Shown here: one piece after another, positions 1-5,901 of the stretch
Position numbering within the stretch: the stretch's first letter is position 1
Layout: each line of letters begins with the position of its first letter
From: Thermoplasmata archaeon
Lineage (GTDB): Archaea; Thermoplasmatota; Thermoplasmata; UBA184
Direction: 5' to 3'
Length of the DNA stretch: 12,618 nt
Assembly (NCBI GenBank): GCA_027314845.1
Contig: DAHVAA010000027.1
Span: 1 to 12,618, forward strand
Notes under the pieces: generated by a model
What the model saw: the letters and a program-made list of their open reading frames with translations, nothing else
What the model was told of the DNA's origin: nothing
The model's database searches: none
Position numbers and translations under genes: made by a program

Positions 1-215
1 TCGCGAAGACCCCCCTCTCGCTTTCGGACGACCCGCATCGGTTGAACCGCCCTCAGGGGTTCACGGTCACGGTGCACCGATGGCTTCGCTCGGCCGGCGC
101 CGGGTTCACGGTCGCCTTACTCGGTACGATCGAGACGATGCCCGGTCTCCCGAGCCGACCTCAGGCGGAAGCGATCGACCTGGCTCCTGACGGCCAGATC
201 CTCGGCGTCCACTGA
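1..215 (+). CDS. fhs: Formate--tetrahydrofolate ligase, C-terminal fragment
   Basis: This is the last 70 codons of a gene that begins before the window; it reads in the frame starting at base 3 and stops with TGA at 213-215. Formate-tetrahydrofolate ligase (EC 6.3.4.3) joins formate to tetrahydrofolate with ATP to give 10-formyl-THF, which feeds C1 and purine metabolism in the cytoplasm. The fragment carries the family's C-terminal signature: LSDDP, then RPQGFTVTV, SAGAGF and TMPGLPSRP, ending in an acidic ID...DGQILGV segment. These match the bacterial and archaeal FTHFS terminus nearly residue for residue. The gene converges on the acetyltransferase with only 11 nt between the two stops. 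FTHFS is patchy in archaea and known in Thermoplasma-type genomes, so it fits the proposed lineage. The catalytic P-loop lies outside the window and cannot be checked. Confidence 0.88.
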   Translation, partial: AKTPLSLSDDPHRLNRPQGFTVTVHRWLRSAGAGFTVALLGTIETMPGLPSRPQAEAIDLAPDGQILGVH

Positions 216-226
216 AGCAACGGCCG

Positions 227-1204
227 CTACCGCTCGGCGAGCGGACGCTCACCGTTGATGTAGACCTGTACCGTCCGGAACCCCAGCCGCTCATTGATCG
301 CCCAGATCGCCGAGTTCTGGAAGTCGTTACCGGCGGTGATCTCGCGATACCCCCCGTCCTGGGCATATCGGATCGCCCGGCGCTTCAGCTCGGTAGCGAT
401 CCCCCGGCCCCGATACTCGGGGTCGGTCCCGGTGTAGCCGACGTGGAGCTCCTCCGGATGGGTCTCGTTCCGCTCGAGGGTCGTTACGCCGACGTAGGTC
501 TCCCCCGCCACGGCCAGGAACGTCGCCTGCGGGAGCGCGCCCGGCCCCTCGATCTCGGCCTCGAGAAACTGCTCGAACTCAAGGTCAGACTGCTCCCCCA
601 TGGTCGGAATGTCCCGGCTGGTGGCCCGGTGGAGCCGGAAGTAACGCTGCCGGACCACGGCACGGTCGGGGCCGAGCTCCGCGAGGGTCGAAAAGCGGAT
701 CCCGGCGGCGGTAAGCTCGCCGGTCCGGTCGGGCAGGGAATCGAGCTTCGCATGGGCAACGATCAGGCGAGAACGGCGGAAGCGCCCTCGTTCCACGAAT
801 CCCCGATGTTCGAAAAAGCGCAGGCCCGCTGGGTGGTCCGCGAGAACGTCCGTCCAGAGCAGGAGCGCATTCCGTTGTCGCGCCTCGGCTAGGAGCCGTT
901 CGAACAGTCGCGAGCCGATCCCCCGCCCCTGATAGGCCGGGTCGACCGAGACATGGACCCAGTACTTACGCGGGTGGAAATTGTGCGCGAGCTGGTTGAG
1001 CACCCCGTACCCTACCGGTTCGGCCGCCCCGGGCTGTTCGGCCATCACGGTCCTCCGGAAGAGCGGGGGCCCGGAGAACGCCCGGTCGAAATGCCGCAGC
1101 TCCTCCGCGGAGTGGGGATTCGCCGGATTGTTTCGGTTACGGATACGCGCGATCGCCGGGTAGTCCTCATCGCCGGCGTCCCGGAGGCGGAGCTCGCCCT
1201 CCAC
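227..1204 (-). CDS. Tandem GNAT-family N-acetyltransferase
   Basis: About 325 aa with two GNAT acetyl-CoA-binding domains. The first (about residues 4-150) has the motif A P-loop QGRGIG at about 92-97 after the strand VHVSVDP. The second (about 170-320) has RGRGIA at about 265-270 after HVGYTGTDP, then the typical ND..N.......LGF segment near the C-terminus. GNAT enzymes transfer the acetyl group of acetyl-CoA to an amine. The tandem layout resembles mycothiol synthase-type double GNATs, but the substrate cannot be told. The reading frame stays open up to 1873, but that part is the antisense of the RHH and FtsZ-like genes. I chose GTG at 1204 because a GGAGGG ribosome-binding site lies 9 nt before it. 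In-frame GTGs at 1225 and 1240 are alternatives, and 1240 would suit a leaderless transcript from the TATA-like element near 1268-1276. Confidence 0.85.
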   Translation of the reverse strand: MEGELRLRDAGDEDYPAIARIRNRNNPANPHSAEELRHFDRAFSGPPLFRRTVMAEQPGAAEPVGYGVLNQLAHNFHPRKYWVHVSVDPAYQGRGIGSRLFERLLAEARQRNALLLWTDVLADHPAGLRFFEHRGFVERGRFRRSRLIVAHAKLDSLPDRTGELTAAGIRFSTLAELGPDRAVVRQRYFRLHRATSRDIPTMGEQSDLEFEQFLEAEIEGPGALPQATFLAVAGETYVGVTTLERNETHPEELHVGYTGTDPEYRGRGIATELKRRAIRYAQDGGYREITAGNDFQNSAIWAINERLGFRTVQVYINGERPLAER

Positions 1205-1267
1205 GGTCGCGGGCCCTCCGTCCACTCCCGTCTCGGTCACGGTGCGGAACGCGCACGGGAGCGCGCA

Positions 1268-1277
1268 TTCATATACC
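1268..1277. promoter_or_regulatory. TATA-like element of a divergent promoter
   Basis: The sequence TTCATATACC is an AT-rich island in a very GC-rich background, midway between two divergent genes. Read rightwards, a start site about 25 nt downstream would fall at about 1297-1299, at the left edge of the inverted repeat before the RHH gene. Read leftwards, it would fall near 1245, just before the possible GTG starts of the acetyltransferase. A second weaker candidate, CGATATG, lies at 1285-1291. This is an inference from spacing and composition. Confidence 0.45.
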
Positions 1278-1297
1278 CGAAGTCCGATATGTCGTTC

Positions 1298-1326
1298 GTC
1301 AGACAAAACAAGGGGTGTTGTCTGAC
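1298..1326. promoter_or_regulatory. Perfect 9-bp inverted repeat, probable RHH operator
   Basis: GTCAGACAA at 1298-1306 and its exact reverse complement TTGTCTGAC at 1318-1326 are separated by 11 nt; the half-site centres are 20 nt apart, close to two helical turns. The repeat sits immediately before the ATG at 1331 of the ribbon-helix-helix gene and over the predicted transcription start. That is the usual place for an autoregulatory operator of dimeric or tetrameric RHH proteins. The arms could also form an RNA hairpin that hides the start region of the mRNA. Confidence 0.6.
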
Positions 1327-1330
1327 GAGC

Positions 1331-1696
1331 ATGGTCGACACGTCGGAGCGGGTCACGGTGCGGATCCCGCAGGATCTCCTCGAGAAGTTGAAGCAGATCC
1401 AGCAGACGAAGGGGACGCCCACGATCTCCGACACGATCCGGGAAGGACTCGAACACTACATCGAGCTCAACCTTCCCCCCCAGAACATCCGCAAGGTGGT
1501 GGTCGAGCTCTCCCGGCAGGACAACAGCCGGCTGGAGGAGTTCGTCCGCGAGGGGAATTCGGTGAGCGTCGACGATGCGGTCCGTTCGGCCGTGCGGGAG
1601 TACATCCGCAGCCGGCTCGAGCAGTTCGGCCCCGGCGGTCGAGCCCACCGACGCGAGGGCGAGCCGCTCGCAGCCGAAGGGTCCCCTCCGCCCTAG
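1331..1696 (+). CDS. Double ribbon-helix-helix DNA-binding regulator (CdrS/CopG-like)
   Basis: A 121-aa protein with two consecutive RHH-like units. The first, residues 6-46, has strand RVTVRIP, helix DLLEKLKQIQ and helix TISDTIREGLEHYI. The second, residues 53-96, has strand IRKVVVELS, helix SRLEEFV and helix SVDDAVRSAVREYIRSRL. RHH proteins bind DNA by pairing two strands into a sheet that enters the major groove. Two units in one chain could act as a single-chain dimer or build a tetramer. A Pro/Gly/Glu-rich tail (about 100-121) looks disordered. The ATG at 1331 was chosen because it lies 4 nt after the inverted repeat and starts right before the first strand; there is no clear ribosome-binding site. 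The FtsZ-like gene begins 12 nt after its stop, so the two are probably co-transcribed. In haloarchaea the RHH protein CdrS regulates ftsZ2, and this pairing suggests a similar role (inference). Confidence 0.82.
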   Translation: MVDTSERVTVRIPQDLLEKLKQIQQTKGTPTISDTIREGLEHYIELNLPPQNIRKVVVELSRQDNSRLEEFVREGNSVSVDDAVRSAVREYIRSRLEQFGPGGRAHRREGEPLAAEGSPPP

Positions 1697-1708
1697 GCGG
1701 TGGGGTCG

Positions 1709-2740
1709 ATGTCCTCCAACGGGAACTCGGTGGACTCCTGGGCCGCCCTGGCGATGACCCCGGGTATCGCGCTGGTCGGACTGGGCGGAGCCGGCAGCGA
1801 GGCGGTCCACGACCTGGTCGGCCTCGGCGTCCCGGGGGTGCACACCCTCGCGATCAACACCGATGCGAAGCACCTATTGCGCATGGGGGTCGAGGAGAAG
1901 ATCCTCCTCGGCCAACGCGAGCTCAAAGGTCGGGGCAGCGGCGGCGACCGCACGAGCGTGTTGCGGGCCGCGGAGGATGGTAAGGAGGAGCTCCTACGGC
2001 GCCTCGCTCCGTTCGAGATCGTCTTTCTCCTCGCGGGCCTCGGCGGCGGAACGGGCAGCGCCTTGCTCCCGTTCCTGGCTCGGGAGCTGCGAAAGACCGA
2101 GACCCTACCGATCCCGGTCGTCTTCCTTCCGTTCCACGTCGAGCTCGAGACGAACCCGAGCCGGCGCGAGAACGTGGACGCGACCCTCGAGGAGCTCGAG
2201 GAGATGGGCGGCCTCCTCCTGGCGATCGCGAACGAGAAGCTGAGACGGTTCGAACGACTTCCGATCCATCGGGTCTTCCAGGTGCGGAACGCCTACCTGC
2301 ACTCTCTCGTGGCGAGCCTGGTCGACATGGTCGAGAACCCGTCTCAGCTCAACGTCGACCTGGCGAGCCTGAAGAACCACCTGCGCGACGCGGGCCTCTC
2401 GACCCTGATCGTCGGCGAACACCACATCTCCGAACCGGAGCGGCTCGTACACCAGGCCATCGCGGAGTCGCTCCTCGACTACCACCTCGCGGACCGACCG
2501 AGCGCGCTCGTGCATCTCGATGGCGGCGCCAACCTGACCCTGCGGACCCTCGACCGGGTCCTCCGGGCGATGCGCCACGCCCTCGGCGACCCGGAGCGCC
2601 TCGTGTTCGGCACGCGCGTCCGACCGGAGCCGAAGGAGGTCGTTCACCTCACCGCGGTCGTCGGCGGCCTCCGGGCCCGCTCCGTGCGCGACGCGGTCGC
2701 GCACCGCAGGGAAGACGAGCGGCCGCTCGCCGCGCGGTAG
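1709..2740 (+). CDS. Divergent FtsZ/tubulin-family GTPase
   Basis: A 343-aa tubulin-superfamily protein. The GTP-binding half is clear: T1 GLGGAGSEAV (about 24-33), AINTDAKHLL (about 48-57), a T3-like KGRGSGGD (about 73-80) and the T4 tubulin signature GLGGGTGS at 110-117. It is closer to FtsZ than to CetZ by GGAG and NTDA. The T7 synergy loop reads NVDLAS at 215-220. FtsZ usually has NxDFAD, so the first Asp is kept (D217) but the second catalytic Asp is Ser (S220). The C-terminus ends in a short Arg-rich tail without a recognisable FtsZ C-terminal peptide. It is likely a paralogue with altered or slow GTPase, working in division, cell shape or another filament task. ATG 1709 is preceded by GGTGGGG 4 nt upstream; GTG 1700 in frame is the alternative. 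It is downstream of, and probably co-transcribed with, the RHH regulator, and converges on trmY. Confidence 0.85.
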   Translation: MSSNGNSVDSWAALAMTPGIALVGLGGAGSEAVHDLVGLGVPGVHTLAINTDAKHLLRMGVEEKILLGQRELKGRGSGGDRTSVLRAAEDGKEELLRRLAPFEIVFLLAGLGGGTGSALLPFLARELRKTETLPIPVVFLPFHVELETNPSRRENVDATLEELEEMGGLLLAIANEKLRRFERLPIHRVFQVRNAYLHSLVASLVDMVENPSQLNVDLASLKNHLRDAGLSTLIVGEHHISEPERLVHQAIAESLLDYHLADRPSALVHLDGGANLTLRTLDRVLRAMRHALGDPERLVFGTRVRPEPKEVVHLTAVVGGLRARSVRDAVAHRREDERPLAAR

Positions 2741-2756
2741 GTCGCCTTCGACCGCC

Positions 2757-2790
2757 CCACCGCCCTCGGACTGGGCGGACCCGACGGTGG
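2757..2790. terminator. Hairpin-rich spacer between convergent genes
   Basis: Two overlapping inverted repeats lie in the 60-nt gap between the FtsZ-like gene and trmY: CCGCCC (2760-2765) with GGGCGG (2773-2778), and CCACCG (2757-2762) with CGGTGG (2785-2790). The position suits a bidirectional terminator, but there is no T-rich tract, which is the main termination signal in archaea. The call is therefore weak. Confidence 0.3.
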
Positions 2791-2800
2791 CCCTCGAGGG

Positions 2801-3469
2801 TCAGCCCGGAGGCGGCGAAGAGTCGGGCGCGCCCGGCGTTGTCCCGTCGCCCGGTGGACCCGGAATTTGGGCGGCCTCCCGCAGGTCGAGCTCCCGGTGG
2901 ACCGCGTCGATCACCTGGCTCGTGCGGAGCGAGCGCGGGCCGATGGAGAGCTGGGGGACCCCGCTCGAACGGAGCACTTCGGCCTCCTCGGGCGTCGGGT
3001 CGTAGGGGTCGGAGACCACCGCCGCGAGCTCGGAGGTCCCGGGGGACCACGCACCCATGGGGGACCCGGCCTCCGTCAGCCAGACGGCTCCGGGCGTTGC
3101 GAGGAACTCCCGCAGCTCGCTGACGGGCTCGGTCGGCGCGACCGTAAGGCCCGGTGAGGACTCGAACTCCCGCGGGAGCTCGATCGAGCGGGTGAGGGCG
3201 TTCTTCAATAGGGCCGCGGTCGACCGCTCGTCCGGGTTCAAGTAGCGCAGCCGGGACCCGACAAGCCGTATCCGGCGAGCGCGCGGCGCCGGCTCGGCGA
3301 CGAACAGGACCGTCACCTCGGTGTCCCGGCGCAGGTCGTTCGAAAGCGTGAACGCGGTCGATACCGCACGCGCGACCTCGTCCATCCGCCCGGCGCCACC
3401 CGCGAGGTCGTTGAGCGTGAACGCCCCCGACACCGGGACGCGGTGCGCGAGGATCAGAAACCGGCGCAT
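2801..3469 (-). CDS. trmY: tRNA (pseudouridine(54)-N1)-methyltransferase TrmY
   Basis: A 222-aa SPOUT-class (trefoil-knot) methyltransferase of the DUF358/COG1901 family. TrmY uses S-adenosylmethionine to methylate N1 of pseudouridine-54 in the T-loop of archaeal tRNAs (EC 2.1.1.257), after Pus10 has made the pseudouridine. Family landmarks are MRRFLILAHR at the start, GAGRMDEVARAV (about 25-36), RRDTEVTVLF (47-56), the highly conserved YLNPDERSTAALLKNAL (76-92), and the cofactor knot with LTEAGSPMG (131-139) and QLSIGPRSL (173-181). Two oddities: residue 185 is Gln in the last conserved segment, where homologues I recall have Cys before the HNELD-like motif, and about 22 extra Pro/Gly/Ser residues extend the C-terminus. 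The ATG at 3469 follows a GGGCGGG stretch; a GTTAAC element near 3496 could alternatively drive a leaderless transcript. It lies 62 nt after the DUF6015-like gene. Confidence 0.92.
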   Translation of the reverse strand: MRRFLILAHRVPVSGAFTLNDLAGGAGRMDEVARAVSTAFTLSNDLRRDTEVTVLFVAEPAPRARRIRLVGSRLRYLNPDERSTAALLKNALTRSIELPREFESSPGLTVAPTEPVSELREFLATPGAVWLTEAGSPMGAWSPGTSELAAVVSDPYDPTPEEAEVLRSSGVPQLSIGPRSLRTSQVIDAVHRELDLREAAQIPGPPGDGTTPGAPDSSPPPG

Positions 3470-3531
3470 CCCGCCCGGCGAGACCCGGGGACGGTTAACG
3501 GTTCGGAGCCGGAGCCCGCTGAGCGGACCGG

Positions 3532-4203
3532 CTACTCTCCGCCGAGGGTTGGGCGGCGGCCCCGGGGCGGGGCCTCGGGCTCGGGTTCGGGCGCGGGGCT
3601 CTGGCGGCGCTCCAGCCAGATCTCGTCCCCGAGCTCATGGTAAACGGCATGGGCCGGCAACCCGGTTCCGTGCTCGCCGTGGGGGAGACGGAACACGCCG
3701 GATCGATTGTGGTTCGTGGAGTAGACGACCTCCTCCTCCCCCGCGGCGGCCATCGCGGCCGTCTCCTCGCGGGCGAGGTCGAAGATCCGGTCCTTGCGGA
3801 ACATCCAGTAGTGGATCCGCCACTCGCGCCCGTCGTAGAGCGTGGTCTCGTCCCGCTCGGTCTCAAGGATGCCCGTGTCCTCGAGCATGTAGAACGTGTC
3901 GCGGTCGTCCGGCTCGAGCACGTTATCGATGATCCGCTGGTTGAACCCGAAGAAGTTGAGGACGTGGGCCGCGATCGAGCGAGCGTCCTCGGGCCGCATC
4001 CCTTCGTGTCCGACCGACCGACGGATCGCCTTCGCCAGCGAGTCGAAATCGACCGGCCCCGCGGCATCCGTCAGCGCGGCGTCCGTGGGAATCCCAGCCC
4101 GGGTGATGGTCACGTCTTCCTCCGTCCGGAGCGGAACGGGATTGCGGAGAGTGTAACGCGCCCCCGGTGACGCCTTGGATGCCCCGCGGTCCGTGCCCGG
4201 CAT
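3532..4203 (-). CDS. DUF6015-like archaeal protein, winged-helix-like core
   Basis: A 223-aa soluble protein of unknown function. The conserved-looking core spans about residues 52-145: helical DFDSLAKAIRRSVGHEGM, then SIAAHVLNFFGFNQRIIDNVL, then FYMLEDTGILETERDETTLYDGREWRIHYW. The last part has the look of a recognition helix followed by a beta wing. I recall this pattern from the Thermoplasmata family DUF6015, but could not search to confirm it. The N-terminal 40 residues and the Pro/Glu-rich C-terminal 25 look disordered. The ATG at 4203 is well supported: a strong TATA box at 4229-4237 puts the start site only a few nt upstream, giving an almost leaderless mRNA. trmY follows in the same direction. 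A transcription-linked role is possible but rests only on the fold impression. Confidence 0.75.
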   Translation of the reverse strand: MPGTDRGASKASPGARYTLRNPVPLRTEEDVTITRAGIPTDAALTDAAGPVDFDSLAKAIRRSVGHEGMRPEDARSIAAHVLNFFGFNQRIIDNVLEPDDRDTFYMLEDTGILETERDETTLYDGREWRIHYWMFRKDRIFDLAREETAAMAAAGEEEVVYSTNHNRSGVFRLPHGEHGTGLPAHAVYHELGDEIWLERRQSPAPEPEPEAPPRGRRPTLGGE

Positions 4204-4228
4204 GGTTGTAATCTATCCTTTGGGTCGG

Positions 4229-4237
4229 TATAAATAA
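4229..4237 (-). promoter_or_regulatory. TATA box of the DUF6015-like gene
   Basis: On the minus strand this reads TTATTTATA followed by CC, the best archaeal TATA box in the window. Its centre is 30 nt from the ATG at 4203, so with the usual spacing of about 25 nt transcription would start 3-5 nt before the ATG. Confidence 0.75.
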
Positions 4238-4280
4238 CTTCGGAGAGCCCATTCTGGCCCCCTCCCTCGGGCGGCCTAGG

Positions 4281-4862
4281 TCAGAGGACGACCCGGCGAC
4301 CCCGACCGACCTTCTGGAGGGCCTCCACCGCCGGTCTCCACTCCTCGGATTCGATGCGGTACTCGACCTCCGCGAGCTGGGAGAACTCTCGAGGGAAAGG
4401 GAGCAGCGACTTCGAGACGTAGACGTGGGCGAACGGCCCGTCCGAAGGGCCGGTCCACGCCCGGCCGGCCTCGACCACCGAACGGTACTCGTAGTACTCG
4501 GGGGCGGGAACGAACCAGAGGAGACTGTCGTCCGTCCCCCGGAGGCGGGGACCCCGGGAGTAGACCTGGAGCCCGAGGTGTTGGACGACCGGGGCGGGGA
4601 GCGTGAACAGGTGCCGGTCGCCGGGGCGGGCCGAGGCGATCAGGCGGTTGCGCACCGTCTCGACCGCGATCGCCTCCCGCGCCGGGTGGCTCGCGACCAC
4701 GCGGGCGAAGCCGGGACCCCGGGCGAGGAAGGAGATCGTCCGGCTCGCCTCCTGATGAGGCCCGGCCGCCTCGGGTCGGAACTGCAGGAGGTCGGCGACC
4801 TCCCCCGGCAGTTGCATCGTGAGCCAGGTCGGATGCGTCGCACGGACGACGACGTACTCCAT
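4281..4862 (-). CDS. Hypothetical protein, 193 aa
   Basis: I do not recognise this protein. It is soluble, with no signal peptide or membrane segment and no cysteines. Two short segments look alike: WLTMQLPGEVADLLQF (13-28) and HLFTLPAPVVQHLGL (84-98). Both recall the 'TLPxxVxxxLGL' strand-helix of AbrB/SpoVT swapped-hairpin DNA-binding domains. The second is followed by a Tyr-rich strand region (112-128) and the C-terminus is Arg/Val-rich. The resemblance is too short to name a family. ATG 4862 is supported by a TATA-like element at 4891-4899, which predicts a leader of about 8 nt. The gene stands between the HAD phosphatase and the DUF6015-like gene, all on the minus strand, but each of the downstream two has its own promoter. 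Confidence 0.7.
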   Translation of the reverse strand: MEYVVVRATHPTWLTMQLPGEVADLLQFRPEAAGPHQEASRTISFLARGPGFARVVASHPAREAIAVETVRNRLIASARPGDRHLFTLPAPVVQHLGLQVYSRGPRLRGTDDSLLWFVPAPEYYEYRSVVEAGRAWTGPSDGPFAHVYVSKSLLPFPREFSQLAEVEYRIESEEWRPAVEALQKVGRGRRVVL

Positions 4863-4890
4863 CGGCTGCCCCCATCGACCGGGACCTTGC

Positions 4891-4899
4891 TATAAGAAA
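4891..4899 (-). promoter_or_regulatory. TATA-like element of the 193-aa protein gene
   Basis: On the minus strand the sequence is TTTCTTATA, an AT-rich island 33 nt (centre to start) before the ATG at 4862. This predicts transcription from about 4870 and a very short leader. Confidence 0.6.
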
Positions 4900-4924
4900 C
4901 CTGTGCACCGGACCGGCGCTCGGT

Positions 4925-5575
4925 TCATGCTCGGGGGCCGAAGGTGCGCAGGACCCTGACGACCTCTCGAAAGTCCCGCGTCGAGAGCACCCGGTCCGCC
5001 GTGGCGTTCACCTCGGGAAGCTCGGAGTTCAGCGCGACCCCCCCTCCCACCACCCGGAACACGGCCGCGTCGGACCAGCCATCGCCCACGTGGACCACCT
5101 GGCGGGGGTCGATCGGGAAGCGTTCGAGCAGCCGGCGGAGGCCGCCCAGCTTGTCGGCGTGCACGGATGAGGCGGGACCTATGCGCCCGCCACGGCCCAC
5201 CGGGACCGGTATCCCGTCCCCGTCATCGAAGCCGAACTCGCGGCAATACTGGTCGACGACGTAACTCGGGTTGTGCGTCAGCAGGAGCGCGCGCGACCCG
5301 AGCTCGTGCAGTTCCCGGACCCCCTCGCCGATCCCGGTGAGCCGGGGGGTTCGGGCGACGACGGCGCTCACCTCGTCGACCGACCGCCCCGTTGCGAGGG
5401 CGAGAAGGTCCGTAAGGTGCTCGTCCTCACCGACCTCGTGGGCGAAGAACCGCCGGTGGGTCGCTTCGAACTCCGGCTCCCGGCCGAAAGCCCGCGCGAT
5501 CTCCCTCCAGCCGTGCACGAGGGTCAGCGTCCCGTCGATGTCCACGGTGACGGCCCGCCAGGGGAAGTCGGCCAC
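4925..5575 (-). CDS. HAD-family phosphatase, SerB-like
   Basis: A 216-aa haloacid dehalogenase-superfamily hydrolase. All four motifs are present: motif I VDIDGTLT with nucleophile D12 and acid/base D14; motif II Thr100 in LLLTHNP; motif III Lys142 in ADKLGGL; and motif IV GDGWSDA (164-170) with Mg-binding D165 and D169. The helical cap between motifs I and II (about 20-85) resembles phosphoserine-phosphatase-type C1 caps. The protein therefore probably removes phosphate from a small molecule through an aspartyl-phosphate. Phosphoserine is possible, but the cap residues do not prove it. GTG 5575 is chosen because AGGAGGGG ends a few nt before it. That site overlaps the stop codon of the small membrane protein gene 9 nt upstream, so the two are probably translated from one mRNA. 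Confidence 0.85.
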   Translation of the reverse strand: MADFPWRAVTVDIDGTLTLVHGWREIARAFGREPEFEATHRRFFAHEVGEDEHLTDLLALATGRSVDEVSAVVARTPRLTGIGEGVRELHELGSRALLLTHNPSYVVDQYCREFGFDDGDGIPVPVGRGGRIGPASSVHADKLGGLRRLLERFPIDPRQVVHVGDGWSDAAVFRVVGGGVALNSELPEVNATADRVLSTRDFREVVRVLRTFGPRA

Positions 5576-5584
5576 CGACCCCTC

Positions 5585-5833
5585 CTACGAGCGGCTGCCG
5601 ATACCCATCCGGATGCCTCCGAGCCAGAGCGCGACGATGCCGACCGCCGCGACCGGCAGCACCCGGTCGAGGTCCCCCGGCGAGGAGGGAAACAGCAGGA
5701 CCAGGCAAAACAGCCCGAGGAGGGTGAAGAGGAGCCCGAGTCCGATCCGGGCCGGTTTCGATAGCCGCGCGCCCTTGACCGCGCGCCCCGAGCGGGCGCC
5801 ATCAGAGGGACTTGCCTCGGACGCCGAGGACAC
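5585..5833 (-). CDS. Small two-helix membrane protein
   Basis: An 82-aa protein with a Ser/Ala/Arg/Lys-rich N-terminus (1-29) and two hydrophobic helices, about 30-49 (IGLGLLFTLLGLFCLVLLF) and about 59-76 (LPVAAVGIVALWLGGI), ending in a short basic tail. It has no catalytic motif and I cannot name a family. The only usable start is GTG 5833. A weak TATA-like GGTTATC at about 5857-5863 on the minus strand is about 26 nt upstream, which suits a leaderless transcript. The gene lies 9 nt before the HAD phosphatase gene, whose ribosome-binding site covers its stop, so the two are probably an operon. Coding is supported by the clean membrane profile rather than by homology. Confidence 0.6.
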   Translation of the reverse strand: MSSASEASPSDGARSGRAVKGARLSKPARIGLGLLFTLLGLFCLVLLFPSSPGDLDRVLPVAAVGIVALWLGGIRMGIGSRS

Positions 5834-5866
5834 GCGCGGCCACGCGGGCGGGGGGAGATAACCCTA

Positions 5867-5884
5867 CCCCGGCCAGGGTCGGGG
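5867..5884. terminator. Hairpin downstream of the antiporter gene
   Basis: CCCCG (5867-5871) pairs with CGGGG (5880-5884) in the 68-nt gap after the antiporter stop. It is a candidate terminator or mRNA 3' stabiliser for the antiporter. It overlaps the putative promoter of the small membrane protein gene and lacks a clear T-run. Confidence 0.3.
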
Positions 5885-5901
5885 AGCTTTGGAGCGCCCC
5901 G

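Noticed and set aside
1205..1873. Upstream extension of the acetyltransferase frame to 548 aa
   Set aside because: The added part is antisense to the RHH and FtsZ-like genes, has no domain, and would erase the divergent promoter; a good ribosome-binding site marks GTG 1204.
4229..4237. Rightward promoter from the TATAAATAA sequence
   Set aside because: No plus-strand gene follows; the box fits the minus-strand DUF6015-like gene exactly.
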